DNA of 64,000 nt from NCBI RefSeq assembly GCF_900215205.1, contig NZ_OBDY01000024.1:72072-136071 (forward strand), written 5' to 3'. The DNA comes from Paractinoplanes atraurantiacus. GTDB lineage: Bacteria; Actinomycetota; Actinomycetes; Mycobacteriales; Micromonosporaceae. This document shows, piece by piece, positions 57,217-64,000 of the stretch. The first letter of the stretch is position 1. Each line of letters starts with the position of its first letter. Under the pieces are notes generated by a model, which was given only the letters and a program-made list of their open reading frames with translations, made no database searches and was not told the DNA's origin. A program made the translations under genes and the position numbers.

Positions 57217-58057
57217 GCTCGCGCTCGGGGTGGCGGCGCTCGGTGACATCCCCGACGAGGACGAGGCGGTGGCGACGGTGCTCGCCGCCCACCGGGCCGG
57301 GATCACGAGGGTCGACACGTCGCCCTGGTACGGGCGGGGCGCGGCGGAACGGCGGCTCGGCCGGGCCGTGGCCGCGCTCCCGCCGGGATCGCTGACCATC
57401 TCGACCAAGGTGGGGTACGTGATCGAGCGGGCACGCCGGGAGCAGGACTTCAGCGCCGCCGCGGTCGAGCGGTCCCTCGCGGCGAGCATGGACCGGCTGG
57501 GGGTGGACTCGCTCGACACGGTGCTCATCCACGACCCGGAGGATCACATGGCCGCGGCGCTGGAGCAGGCCTATCCCCGGCTGCACCAGCTGCGGACGGC
57601 CGGGGTGGTGCGGGCCATCGGGGCCGGGATGAACCAGACGGCCGGGCTGATCCGGTTCGTCCGGGAGACCGACATCGACGTGGTGCTCGTCGCCGGGCGG
57701 TGGACGCTGCTCGACCGCGGTGCCGGGGAGGCGCTCCTGCCGGAGTGCCGCGCCCGGGGCGTGCGGGCGATGGCCGGCGGAGTGTTCAACACGGGTGTGC
57801 TGGTGTCGCCGGAGCCGGGCGCCCGCTACGACTATGCGCCGGCGGCACCGGCGGTGCTCGAACGAGCGCGATCGCTCAGGGAAACGTGCCGGGCGTACGG
57901 GGTGCCGCTCGCGGCCGCCGCGCTCCAGTTCCCGGCCCGGGACCCGGCGGTCGGTGCCGTGCTGCTCGGTCCCGCCGACCGGCAACAGCTCGCGCAGAAC
58001 ATCGAGTGGTGGCGCCACCCGGTGCCGGCCGCGCTCTGGAGCGAGCTGGAGGCCTAG
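57206..58057 (+). CDS. Aldo/keto reductase
   Basis: 283 residues; start overlaps the RraA-like gene by 11 bp. AKR barrel with GITRVDTSPWYGRGAAERRLGRAV (catalytic Asp and Tyr), ISTKVGYV (Lys) and LIHDPEDH (His). The sequence style is closest to D-threo-aldose/L-fucose dehydrogenase-like AKRs. Probably oxidises or reduces the sugar released by the locus. Overlaps the convergent response-regulator gene by 4 bp. Confidence 0.85.
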   Translation: MGAELALGVAALGDIPDEDEAVATVLAAHRAGITRVDTSPWYGRGAAERRLGRAVAALPPGSLTISTKVGYVIERARREQDFSAAAVERSLAASMDRLGVDSLDTVLIHDPEDHMAAALEQAYPRLHQLRTAGVVRAIGAGMNQTAGLIRFVRETDIDVVLVAGRWTLLDRGAGEALLPECRARGVRAMAGGVFNTGVLVSPEPGARYDYAPAAPAVLERARSLRETCRAYGVPLAAAALQFPARDPAVGAVLLGPADRQQLAQNIEWWRHPVPAALWSELEA

Positions 58058-58704
58058 CGGGCGCGGCCCGTGCGGAAGGCGTACGCCACCAGGGCGGCCC
58101 GGTCGCGGCAGGCCGTCTTGGCCAGCAGGTGGTTGACGTGGGTCTTCACGGTGGCGTCGGAGACGTGCAGGCGGGCCGCGATCTCGCTGTTGCTCCTACC
58201 CTGGGCGATCTCGCGCAGCACGTCCTCCTCGCGGGGCGTCAGGCCGCTGTCCTCGGGGGCGGGCGCCACCCCGTACGGCTGCCCGTCGGCCAGAGCCTCC
58301 AGCAATCGGCGCTGGACGCTGGGGTCGAGCTGGGCCTCGCCGGCGGCGACGGTCAGGATGGCCTGCTGGATCTCCTCGGCGCCGGCGTCCTTCGTCAGGT
58401 AGCCGCGCGCGCCGGCCTGCAGGGCGCGGAAGACGGTGGTGTCGTCGGCGTACGTCGTCAGGACGACCACCCGCGAGCGGGAGCCGGTCGCCGCCAGGCG
58501 GGTGGTGGCCTCGACACCGTCGACGCCCGGCATGTTGAGATCCATCAGCACCACGTCGGGGTCGAGCAGCCCGGCCTGGCGCAGCGCGTCGGCGCCGTCG
58601 AGGGCCGTGCCGACCACGGTAATGCCGTCGAGCAGGCCGAGCATCATGGCCAGACCGTCGCGCACGACCTTCTGGTCGTCGGCGATCAGTACGGTGACTG
58701 TCAC
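58054..58704 (-). CDS. NarL/LuxR-family response regulator
   Basis: 216 residues from the GTG at 58704, which overlaps the kinase stop (GTGA). Receiver domain with phospho-acceptor Asp55 (VVLMDLNMPG), Thr in VVVLTTYADD, Lys in YLTKDAG. C-terminal GerE HTH (LTPREEDVLREIAQGRSNSEIAARLHVSDATVKTHVNHLLAK). Partner of the adjacent kinase; the palindrome at 60391 in the operon promoter is a likely target. Confidence 0.92.
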   Translation of the reverse strand: MTVTVLIADDQKVVRDGLAMMLGLLDGITVVGTALDGADALRQAGLLDPDVVLMDLNMPGVDGVEATTRLAATGSRSRVVVLTTYADDTTVFRALQAGARGYLTKDAGAEEIQQAILTVAAGEAQLDPSVQRRLLEALADGQPYGVAPAPEDSGLTPREEDVLREIAQGRSNSEIAARLHVSDATVKTHVNHLLAKTACRDRAALVAYAFRTGRAR

Positions 58705-59816
58705 TTCTCCCCCAGCGGCATCGTCAGGCTGACGCGCCATCCCGTGTCGGTCGGCCCGGCGGACAGGTGTCCCCCGGCCAGCGCGGCCCGCTCGGCCAGC
58801 CCGGTCAGGCCGAAGCCACCGCTGGGCAGGGCCGCGCCGGGACCGCCGTCGTCGGTCACGCCGACCTCGACGGCGTCCGGCCGCCAGTTCACGGCCACGG
58901 TGACGAGAGCGGACGGCCCGGCGTGCTTCGCCGCGTTGGTGAGCGCCTCCTGGACCGTACGGTAGAGCGCCAATCCGTCCTCGGGCGGGAGAGGCCGCGG
59001 CGTCCCGGTGACCGTCAGGGTGGCGCCGGGATGCTGGGCGACCAGGCCGGGGATGAGCGACGGGCCGGGCAGCCGGTCGCCGCGCAGCATCTCGACCACC
59101 TGGCGGGCCGAGCCGAGGCCGTCGCGGGCCATGCCGTGCGCGCCGGCGAGCTGGTCGACCAGGCGCGGATCCGCGTTCGTCTTCGTGGCCAGCAGCCGCG
59201 CGCCCTCCAACTGGACGGCCAGGCCGGCCAGCGTGTGGGCCAGCACGTCGTGCAGCTCCCGGGCGATGCGGCCGCGCTCGGCCAGGCGGGCCGCCTCCTC
59301 GCGGGCGGCGCGGGTCGCCGACTCCTGGGCCAGGCGCTCCTCGGCCTCCTCGCGGGCCATCCGGTTGGCCTGGGCGAAGGCCGACGCCAGGAACAGGAAA
59401 AAGCCGCCGATGGCCAAGTTGAGAAAGGCGCTGACGCCCTGCGACGAGTTGAACGCCTCGGCCAGCGCGGTGCCGACCACGACGAGGCCGCCGAAGACGA
59501 AGGCGGGCGTGCGCGAGAGCCGCAGGCCGATGCCGGCGACCGCCATGAAGCTGAGGATGTAGCCGGGCCCGGACGGGAGCAGAAGGTCCATCAGCGCGCC
59601 GCACAGCCCGGCCCCGGTGAAACAGAAGGCGAGGATCCAAGGATTTGTGAGCTTGGAGTACGTCCCGGCCAACCACAGTGCGATGCCGGCGGCGACCACG
59701 AAGGGGAACGCGGCCCGGGCCGCTCCCGATGCGGGGAGACCGGCCAGGACCGCGTTCACCGCGATCACCACCGCGCTGGCGTAGACCAGCACCCGGAAGG
59801 TGCGTCGTGCGTTCAC
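58701..59816 (-). CDS. Sensor histidine kinase (HisKA_3/DesK type)
   Basis: 371 residues. Four to five membrane segments in the first 150 residues, a short coiled coil, H-box RIARELHDVLAHTL with His about 189, and an HATPase with EALTNAAKHA and GGFGLTGLAERAAL. No extracellular sensor domain, so it may sense membrane state or the partner membrane protein encoded upstream. ATGA overlap with that gene. Confidence 0.92.
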   Translation of the reverse strand: MNARRTFRVLVYASAVVIAVNAVLAGLPASGAARAAFPFVVAAGIALWLAGTYSKLTNPWILAFCFTGAGLCGALMDLLLPSGPGYILSFMAVAGIGLRLSRTPAFVFGGLVVVGTALAEAFNSSQGVSAFLNLAIGGFFLFLASAFAQANRMAREEAEERLAQESATRAAREEAARLAERGRIARELHDVLAHTLAGLAVQLEGARLLATKTNADPRLVDQLAGAHGMARDGLGSARQVVEMLRGDRLPGPSLIPGLVAQHPGATLTVTGTPRPLPPEDGLALYRTVQEALTNAAKHAGPSALVTVAVNWRPDAVEVGVTDDGGPGAALPSGGFGLTGLAERAALAGGHLSAGPTDTGWRVSLTMPLGEK

Positions 59817-60331
59817 CGCGCCATTGTCCCGGACAGCTCGGGCTGCCGGAGACGGGCGGCGGAGATCATCATGACGACCAGGCGGGAGAACACCATCGCC
59901 AGCGACAGGACGACGAAGGCGGCGGTCCAGGCGTCGGCGCCGGTGATGAGGTGAGTGCGGGAGAAGTCGACGAGGCCCTGCGTGAACCAGTGGTCGGCGC
60001 CGTAGATGAACAGCATCCGGCCGGCGGTCACCGCGATCCAGATCGCCGCGAAGCCGACACCGGCCGTGGTCAGGATCCGGCCGGTCGACGCCTCCCGGTG
60101 CACCCGCACGAACAGCCCCGACACGATGCCCAGCAGCACACCGGCGCCCAGGCCGGCCAGCACCAGCGGCACGTCGTTGCCCTCGGTCGGGAACGAGTGC
60201 AGGTAGAAGGCGGCGACGGCCAGGACGATGACGACCGGGCGGATGAGGCGCTTGCCGGTGAACTCGTGGGTGCCGAGCGCGGTGGTGAGCATGAGAGCGA
60301 GGATGCCGAGGCTGATCAGGTAGTTCGTCAT
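59813..60331 (-). CDS. Membrane protein of the two-component operon
   Basis: 172 residues with about five hydrophobic segments (ISLGILALMLTTALG, VVIVLAVAAFYLHSF, VPLVLAGLGAGVLLGIVSGLF, TTAGVGFAAIWIAVTAG, AWTAAFVVLSLAMVF). Similar to small DUF1453-like membrane proteins, though the family call is tentative. First gene of the operon and coupled to the kinase, so it may be its signal input or the protein it regulates. Confidence 0.8.
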   Translation of the reverse strand: MTNYLISLGILALMLTTALGTHEFTGKRLIRPVVIVLAVAAFYLHSFPTEGNDVPLVLAGLGAGVLLGIVSGLFVRVHREASTGRILTTAGVGFAAIWIAVTAGRMLFIYGADHWFTQGLVDFSRTHLITGADAWTAAFVVLSLAMVFSRLVVMMISAARLRQPELSGTMAR

Positions 60332-60390
60332 GCCTTAGACGATCCCGGCTCCGGCGCGGCGGCGAATCGGCGTACGGATGGAACTCCGGT

Positions 60391-60408
60391 CTCCACCCGT
60401 GGGTGGAG
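60391..60408. promoter_or_regulatory. Palindrome in the two-component operon promoter
   Basis: CTCCACCC-GT-GGGTGGAG, 8-bp perfect arms, 60 bp upstream of the membrane-protein gene that starts the kinase operon. It is a likely autoregulatory site for the NarL-type response regulator. It also abuts the 3' end of the 62-residue gene. Confidence 0.55.
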
Positions 60409-60410
60409 AG

Positions 60411-60599
60411 TCAGTACTCGCCACCCATCGCCTCGGTGAGCCGGTCGGGGGTCAGGCCGAGCTCGAAGAGCAGCTTGGAGTCGGCCGGGTCGTCGAGGTC
60501 GAGCCGCTCCGGGATGCGGTCCACAAGGGACTGGGCGTGGTCGGGGCCGTAGACGCGGCGCAGGACGTTGACGGCGTGAGCCTTCGTGATGACAGCCAT
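60411..60599 (-). CDS. Small conserved-type hypothetical protein
   Basis: 62 residues: MAVITKAHAVNVLRRVYGPD then a helix-rich, acidic remainder ending LTEAMGGEY. No domain recognised. Begins 4 bp after the LuxR-type gene stop, so co-transcribed. Resembles small actinobacterial proteins often found beside regulators. Confidence 0.7.
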   Translation of the reverse strand: MAVITKAHAVNVLRRVYGPDHAQSLVDRIPERLDLDDPADSKLLFELGLTPDRLTEAMGGEY

Positions 60600-60603
60600 G
60601 ACC

Positions 60604-62193
60604 CTACGACCGCGCGGCGGCCTCGTCCGTGACGGCCAGCCCGCCGATCCGGCCGGCCAGCTGGGCCCGGGAGGTCACCTCGAGCTTGGGGAAGATGCGG
60701 TAGAGGTGCGAGCCGACCGTACGCGGCGACAGGAACATCCGCTGACCGATCTCACGGTTGGACAGCCCGTCGGCCACGAACCGGGCGATCTCCAGCTCCT
60801 GCGGCGACAGGTTCCCGGCGCCGGGCCCGCCGCCCGACGCGCGCAGCTCCCGCCCGGCCCGCCGGGCCCAGGTCGTCGCGCCGAGAACTTCGAACGTGTG
60901 CCGCGCCCGCTCGATCGGCAGCCGCGACTCGTTCACCCGGCGCTGGCGGCGCAGCCACGACCCGTACTCGAGGTCGATCCGCGCCGCCAGCCACGGCGAC
61001 GCCGCCGCTTGCCGGGCTTGCACAAACGAGCATTCATCGCCGTCCAGTAGCGCCCGAACGTACAGATCCCGGCATTGATGTGCCGCCTCCCGCTCGCCGC
61101 AGCGAAGGGCGGCCTCGGCGAGATGCCCGGCGGCGTCGGCCGGTCGCGGCCCGGTCATCAAGGGCGCCAACATGGTGTACGCCTCGGCGTAGCGCTCCGA
61201 GCTCAACAGCGCCACACCGCGCGCGAACCGCACGGCGGTCGCGGCCAGCGGCCCGCCCATGACCTCGGCCTCGGCGGCGTGCCGGCCCGAGCTTTCGCCG
61301 TCGCCACGCACCGCTTCGACCAGGGCGATCGTCGCGGTGGCGCAAACATGCCAGGCCGGCTGCCCGGTGCGCTCGGCCAGCACCCGGCACTCGGTGGCGG
61401 CGGCCGCCGCGGCCGCCCAGTCACCGCCCGCGACGGCCGCCTCGGCCCGCAGCCCCAGAACGTGCACGAGCAGCCCGAGCCGCCCGGCGCGCCGCAGGGT
61501 CGCGGCCTCCGCACTCAGCAGATCAGCGGCCCGCACCACATCCCCACAGCCCAGAGCCGCCAGCCCGAGAACCGGCCCCACCGCAGAGCCCGACGCCCTC
61601 ACATTCCCGACCGCCACCCATGAGTCACCGCCCGATGCCGACCCACTGCCCGCAGCCCACGACTCACCGCCCGATACCCGCGCGCTGCCCCTAGCCCACG
61701 AGTTGCCACCCAACGCCTGCTCATCGCCGCTCGCCGCGCGCACAGCCATAGCCTCGCCGCTGTCGGCTGACAGCCGTCCGACGACTGATCGCACCGCGGC
61801 CGCGCGCGGATCGCCGTCCACCCCAGCGAGCGCCGCCAGCACGAACCGCAACGGCTCGGCGGCCGCGCCGTCCCACGTGATCAGGGACAGCCCGGCCGCC
61901 GTCACCAGCGTGTCGAGCGCCGCGTCCGCCTCGCCCTCGGCGGCCAGCCCGGCCGCCGCTCGCGTCAGCTCGGCGACCGCATCGTGCGGCCGCGCCGCGA
62001 AACGCGCACGAAGAGCCCGCACCCGTACCTCTTCCGAGGCCGCGCCCGAGCCCGAGGCCGCGCCCGAGCCCGAGGTGGCGCCCGAGCCCGAGGTGGCGCC
62101 CGAGCCCGAAGCCGACCTTTCGGTCGCACGATCGAGCAGCGACGCGGCCCTCTCCGTCCAACCGTGTTCGAATGCGCGCTCGATCTCGTCCAT
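60604..62193 (-). CDS. LuxR-family regulator without ATPase domain, with low-complexity repeats
   Basis: 529 residues from the ATG at 62193 (MDEIERAFEHGW); an upstream ATG at 62289 would add an Arg-rich leader. C-terminal GerE HTH (LSPQELEIARFVADGLSNREIGQRMFLSPRTVGSHLYRI) and TPR-like middle resemble the C-terminal half of LAL regulators, but the N-terminal ATPase is missing. Two repeat tracts occur: GSGATS/GSGAAS hexads near residue 30, and about three 13-residue GGxSWAxGSxxAS units near 160-200. The coupled small gene follows. Confidence 0.82.
   Translation of the reverse strand: MDEIERAFEHGWTERAASLLDRATERSASGSGATSGSGATSGSGAASGSGAASEEVRVRALRARFAARPHDAVAELTRAAAGLAAEGEADAALDTLVTAAGLSLITWDGAAAEPLRFVLAALAGVDGDPRAAAVRSVVGRLSADSGEAMAVRAASGDEQALGGNSWARGSARVSGGESWAAGSGSASGGDSWVAVGNVRASGSAVGPVLGLAALGCGDVVRAADLLSAEAATLRRAGRLGLLVHVLGLRAEAAVAGGDWAAAAAAATECRVLAERTGQPAWHVCATATIALVEAVRGDGESSGRHAAEAEVMGGPLAATAVRFARGVALLSSERYAEAYTMLAPLMTGPRPADAAGHLAEAALRCGEREAAHQCRDLYVRALLDGDECSFVQARQAAASPWLAARIDLEYGSWLRRQRRVNESRLPIERARHTFEVLGATTWARRAGRELRASGGGPGAGNLSPQELEIARFVADGLSNREIGQRMFLSPRTVGSHLYRIFPKLEVTSRAQLAGRIGGLAVTDEAAARS
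61590..61720. repeat. 39-bp coding repeat in the LuxR-type gene
   Basis: About three degenerate 39-bp units encode GGNSWARGSARVS, GGESWAAGSGSAS and GGDSWVAVGNVRAS. The repeats are in frame and likely form a flexible linker. Unit edges are approximate. Confidence 0.6.
62041..62118. repeat. 18-bp coding minisatellite in the LuxR-type gene
   Basis: Four in-frame copies of an 18-bp unit (GCGCCCGAGCCCGAGGTG and close variants) encode the GSGATS/GSGAAS hexads on the minus strand. Such units expand or shrink easily, so the linker length may vary between strains. Confidence 0.75.
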
Positions 62194-62343
62194 TCGTTCA
62201 CCACCGGCCGGCGTCCGGCCCGCCCAGCGGAGCACCTTCCGCCGCCGCCGCCGCCGGCGCTCGCGCTCCCTCTCGATGATCGTGCTCATGGACCGAAGCT
62301 AGAACCGCCCAGTACCGGACGAGTGACCATCGAGTGACACCGC

Positions 62344-63396
62344 TCAGCCGCCCGTGATCGACCAGTGCCACGGCTCCGACGGCAGGTTCACGAAGCCGTA
62401 TTCGTCCGCGTGCAGTTGCAGCCATTTGAACGCCGGGCTCTTCGAGGTGAGCGTCTTGCCGCCCGACGTGACGTCGATGGCCAGGCCGATCTCGTGCAGC
62501 GAGCGCCCCGGAACCGCCGTCGGCACGCGGCATGACGAGGACGGCGCCGTGTAGACGTCCGGGCAGCCGTTGATCTTCCGCAGCTCGATCTGGCGCTGCT
62601 TCGTGCGGAAACCACCACCCGAGATGCTGATGCCGGCCTTCTTCGCGTCGTCCACCATGCGCCGGTAGGCGTACGAGACGCTGTAATGAACTGTTGTTCC
62701 GTAGACGACGACCGTGTCGGCCGTGGTGAACGCGGGCCGGACCGCCGTCACCACGCTCTTGCTCACGGCCGCCGCCTGGGTCGCCAGCTCGGCCGGGGTC
62801 TTCAGCGCCGCGATCTTCTGCTGGGTGACCACGACCGCCGCCGAGGCCGACTTCACCGAGTTGTTCGCGCTGGTCAGGGCGGCCGTCGCCGCCGTCGCCG
62901 AAGACCGGGCGGTGGTCAGGGCCGTCGCCGCGTCACGCGCTTGGGTGGTACGCAGGGTGAGCGTCTTCTGAGCGGCCGTGACCCCGTTCTTCGCGCTGGT
63001 GACCGCGCTCTTGTTGCGTGGCTTCACCTTCGACAGCTTCTTCTTGGCCGCGGCCACCGCCGCCTTCGCCGCCGTGACGCGGTCCTTGGCCGCCTTGTCC
63101 GTGTTCGTCGCCGCGGTGACCTGCTTCTGGGCCACGGCCAGCGCGGCCGTCGCCTTCGTGACCTCCACCGTGCGGGTGGTCACGGTCGTGCGCTGGGCGG
63201 CCAGCGTCTGGCGCAGCTGCGCGCCGGTCGCGGTCACGGTCAGGCTCCGGTACATCAAACTGGTCCAGCTCTGCGCGGCCGCCGGGACGGCCGCCTCCGC
63301 TGGAGCCTGCGTTCCGGTGGTGGCGAGAGCGGCAGCGACGATCGCGGTGGTGACTGACCATCGGGCTCGGGAGCGGGTTTCCTGTCGTTTCGTCAC
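62344..63396 (-). CDS. VanY-type D-alanyl-D-alanine carboxypeptidase with coiled-coil N-terminus
   Basis: 350 residues with a signal peptide (about 1-36, ALATTGTQAPAEAA). Residues about 55-205 are an Ala/Lys/Thr-rich coiled coil. The M15B peptidase domain (about 225-350) has SGGGFRTKQRQIEL, the zinc motif SLHEIGLAIDV and the terminal PWHWS. Probably trims cell-wall peptides in the periplasm-like space, held on a long stalk. Tail ends at TGG right after the active site, normal for the family. Confidence 0.88.
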   Translation of the reverse strand: MTKRQETRSRARWSVTTAIVAAALATTGTQAPAEAAVPAAAQSWTSLMYRSLTVTATGAQLRQTLAAQRTTVTTRTVEVTKATAALAVAQKQVTAATNTDKAAKDRVTAAKAAVAAAKKKLSKVKPRNKSAVTSAKNGVTAAQKTLTLRTTQARDAATALTTARSSATAATAALTSANNSVKSASAAVVVTQQKIAALKTPAELATQAAAVSKSVVTAVRPAFTTADTVVVYGTTVHYSVSYAYRRMVDDAKKAGISISGGGFRTKQRQIELRKINGCPDVYTAPSSSCRVPTAVPGRSLHEIGLAIDVTSGGKTLTSKSPAFKWLQLHADEYGFVNLPSEPWHWSITGG

Positions 63397-63456
63397 CCGG
63401 CGAGGATGTTTTCGCTGAGGTGCAGCCCCTGGCCCGTCCCGGGTGCAAACAAGGTG

Positions 63457-64000
63457 TCAGGGCACGAGCACGACCACCTTGCCGCTCACCTTGTTGTCCT
63501 CGACGTCGCGGTGGACGTCGCGGATCCGCTCGAACGGATAGACCGTGACCGGGCCCAGATCGAGCGTGCCGGCCGCGATCCGGTCGAGGCTGTCCTGCAG
63601 CACGGCCGGCGGCAGCGAAGTCGCGTCGCCGCTGTATCCGGTGAGTCGCACGCCGCTCGGGATGTAGCCGGTCGGGTAGAAGTCCGGAACTGTCCATTGG
63701 TTCGACAACATGCCGGCGAAACACACAGTTCCGTGCACGCGGGTGGCCGCGAGCGTGTCCGGCAACGTCGGCGTTCCCACCAGCTCCAGCGCCGCGTCGA
63801 CGCCTTCCGGGTAGAGGGCGCGGACCTGCGGCGCGATCCGCCCGTCGTCGAGCAGCGCGTGGTCGGCGGTCAGCTCGCCCAGACGGCCCGGCTGGCGCGT
63901 GGTGGCCAGGACGGTCGCACCCATGCTCCTGGCCAGCGCCGCCGTCGCGTACCCCAACGCCGATGTTCCGCCCCGGATGAGCAAGGTCTGACCAGGGCGA
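63457..64000 (-). CDS. Zinc-binding dehydrogenase/quinone oxidoreductase, partial (5' end beyond window)
   Basis: The frame is open to the right edge and reads RPGQTLLIRGGTSALGYATAALARSMG, the NADPH-binding motif of medium-chain dehydrogenases. It then gives DAALELVGTPTLPDTLA, VHGTVCFAGMLSNQW and a C-terminal VHRDVEDNKVSGKVVVLVP. The TTG at 63984 is internal to the conserved motif and is not the start. About 180 C-terminal residues are seen of an expected 320 or so. Likely a quinone- or enone-reducing MDR enzyme. Confidence 0.87.
   Translation of the reverse strand, partial: RPGQTLLIRGGTSALGYATAALARSMGATVLATTRQPGRLGELTADHALLDDGRIAPQVRALYPEGVDAALELVGTPTLPDTLAATRVHGTVCFAGMLSNQWTVPDFYPTGYIPSGVRLTGYSGDATSLPPAVLQDSLDRIAAGTLDLGPVTVYPFERIRDVHRDVEDNKVSGKVVVLVP

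Noticed and set aside
63457..63984. Complete small dehydrogenase starting at TTG 63984
   Set aside because: Upstream codons up to the window edge continue the conserved RPGQTLLIRGG motif in frame, so the gene is cut by the window edge and the TTG is internal.

Overview
The window is about 70% GC, with dense gene packing, many GTG starts, ATGA/GTGA stop-start overlaps and strong G/C bias at third codon positions. It carries TetR, LAL-type LuxR, GntR and PucR regulators, an F420-type luciferase-like oxidoreductase, ABC sugar importers without their own ATPase, and an actinobacterial propane-monooxygenase-type cluster. Together these indicate a soil actinomycete chromosome, possibly Micromonosporaceae such as Actinoplanes; the genus is inference. 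No rRNA, tRNA, CRISPR array, insertion sequence or phage gene was seen.

Layout. 1-280: degenerate 27-28 bp tandem repeats. 286-9840: small metabolic genes (PucR regulator, esterase, FAD oxidase, SDRs, a secreted DUF6055 metalloprotease-like protein, an LLM oxidoreductase) interleaved with three TetR regulators, each next to a palindromic operator in a divergent promoter. 9867-21475: a soluble diiron monooxygenase operon on the minus strand (hydroxylase alpha, reductase, hydroxylase beta, coupling protein, amidohydrolase, MIP18-like protein, GroEL, Nramp metal transporter), with a divergent GAF/Fis activator. Three near-identical palindromes (TGTCTCA-N3-TGAGACA) probably mark the activator's targets. 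21468-30277: a hypothetical gene; a three-gene operon of ClC channel, 39-residue membrane peptide and a cysteine-less flavoprotein disulfide reductase homologue; then HxlR, NmrA-like, YCII, TrmO, PHP and TetR/epimerase genes, ending in an Imm1-like orphan immunity gene.

30228-39461: an aromatic-acid catabolic cluster with a frameshifted tannase-family esterase, a LigJ-like 4-oxalomesaconate hydratase, a type I (VOC) extradiol dioxygenase, a GalD-like tautomerase and a LigK/GalC-like aldolase. It is divergent from a complete NMT1/TauA-type ABC importer. 39612-48446: two paralogous alpha/beta hydrolases around an XRE/NB-ARC regulator, followed by two tandem LAL regulators. 48655-58057: a probable carbohydrate-use locus (secreted beta-helix/CBM6 protein, GntR repressor, sugar ABC importer, an unrecognised 601-residue enzyme, RraA-like protein, aldo/keto reductase) tied together by three copies of a CGAT-type palindrome. 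58054-64000: a NarL-type two-component operon with a palindrome in its promoter, a LuxR regulator with low-complexity repeats and a small partner gene, a VanY-like peptidase, and the 3' part of a quinone-oxidoreductase-like gene cut by the window edge.
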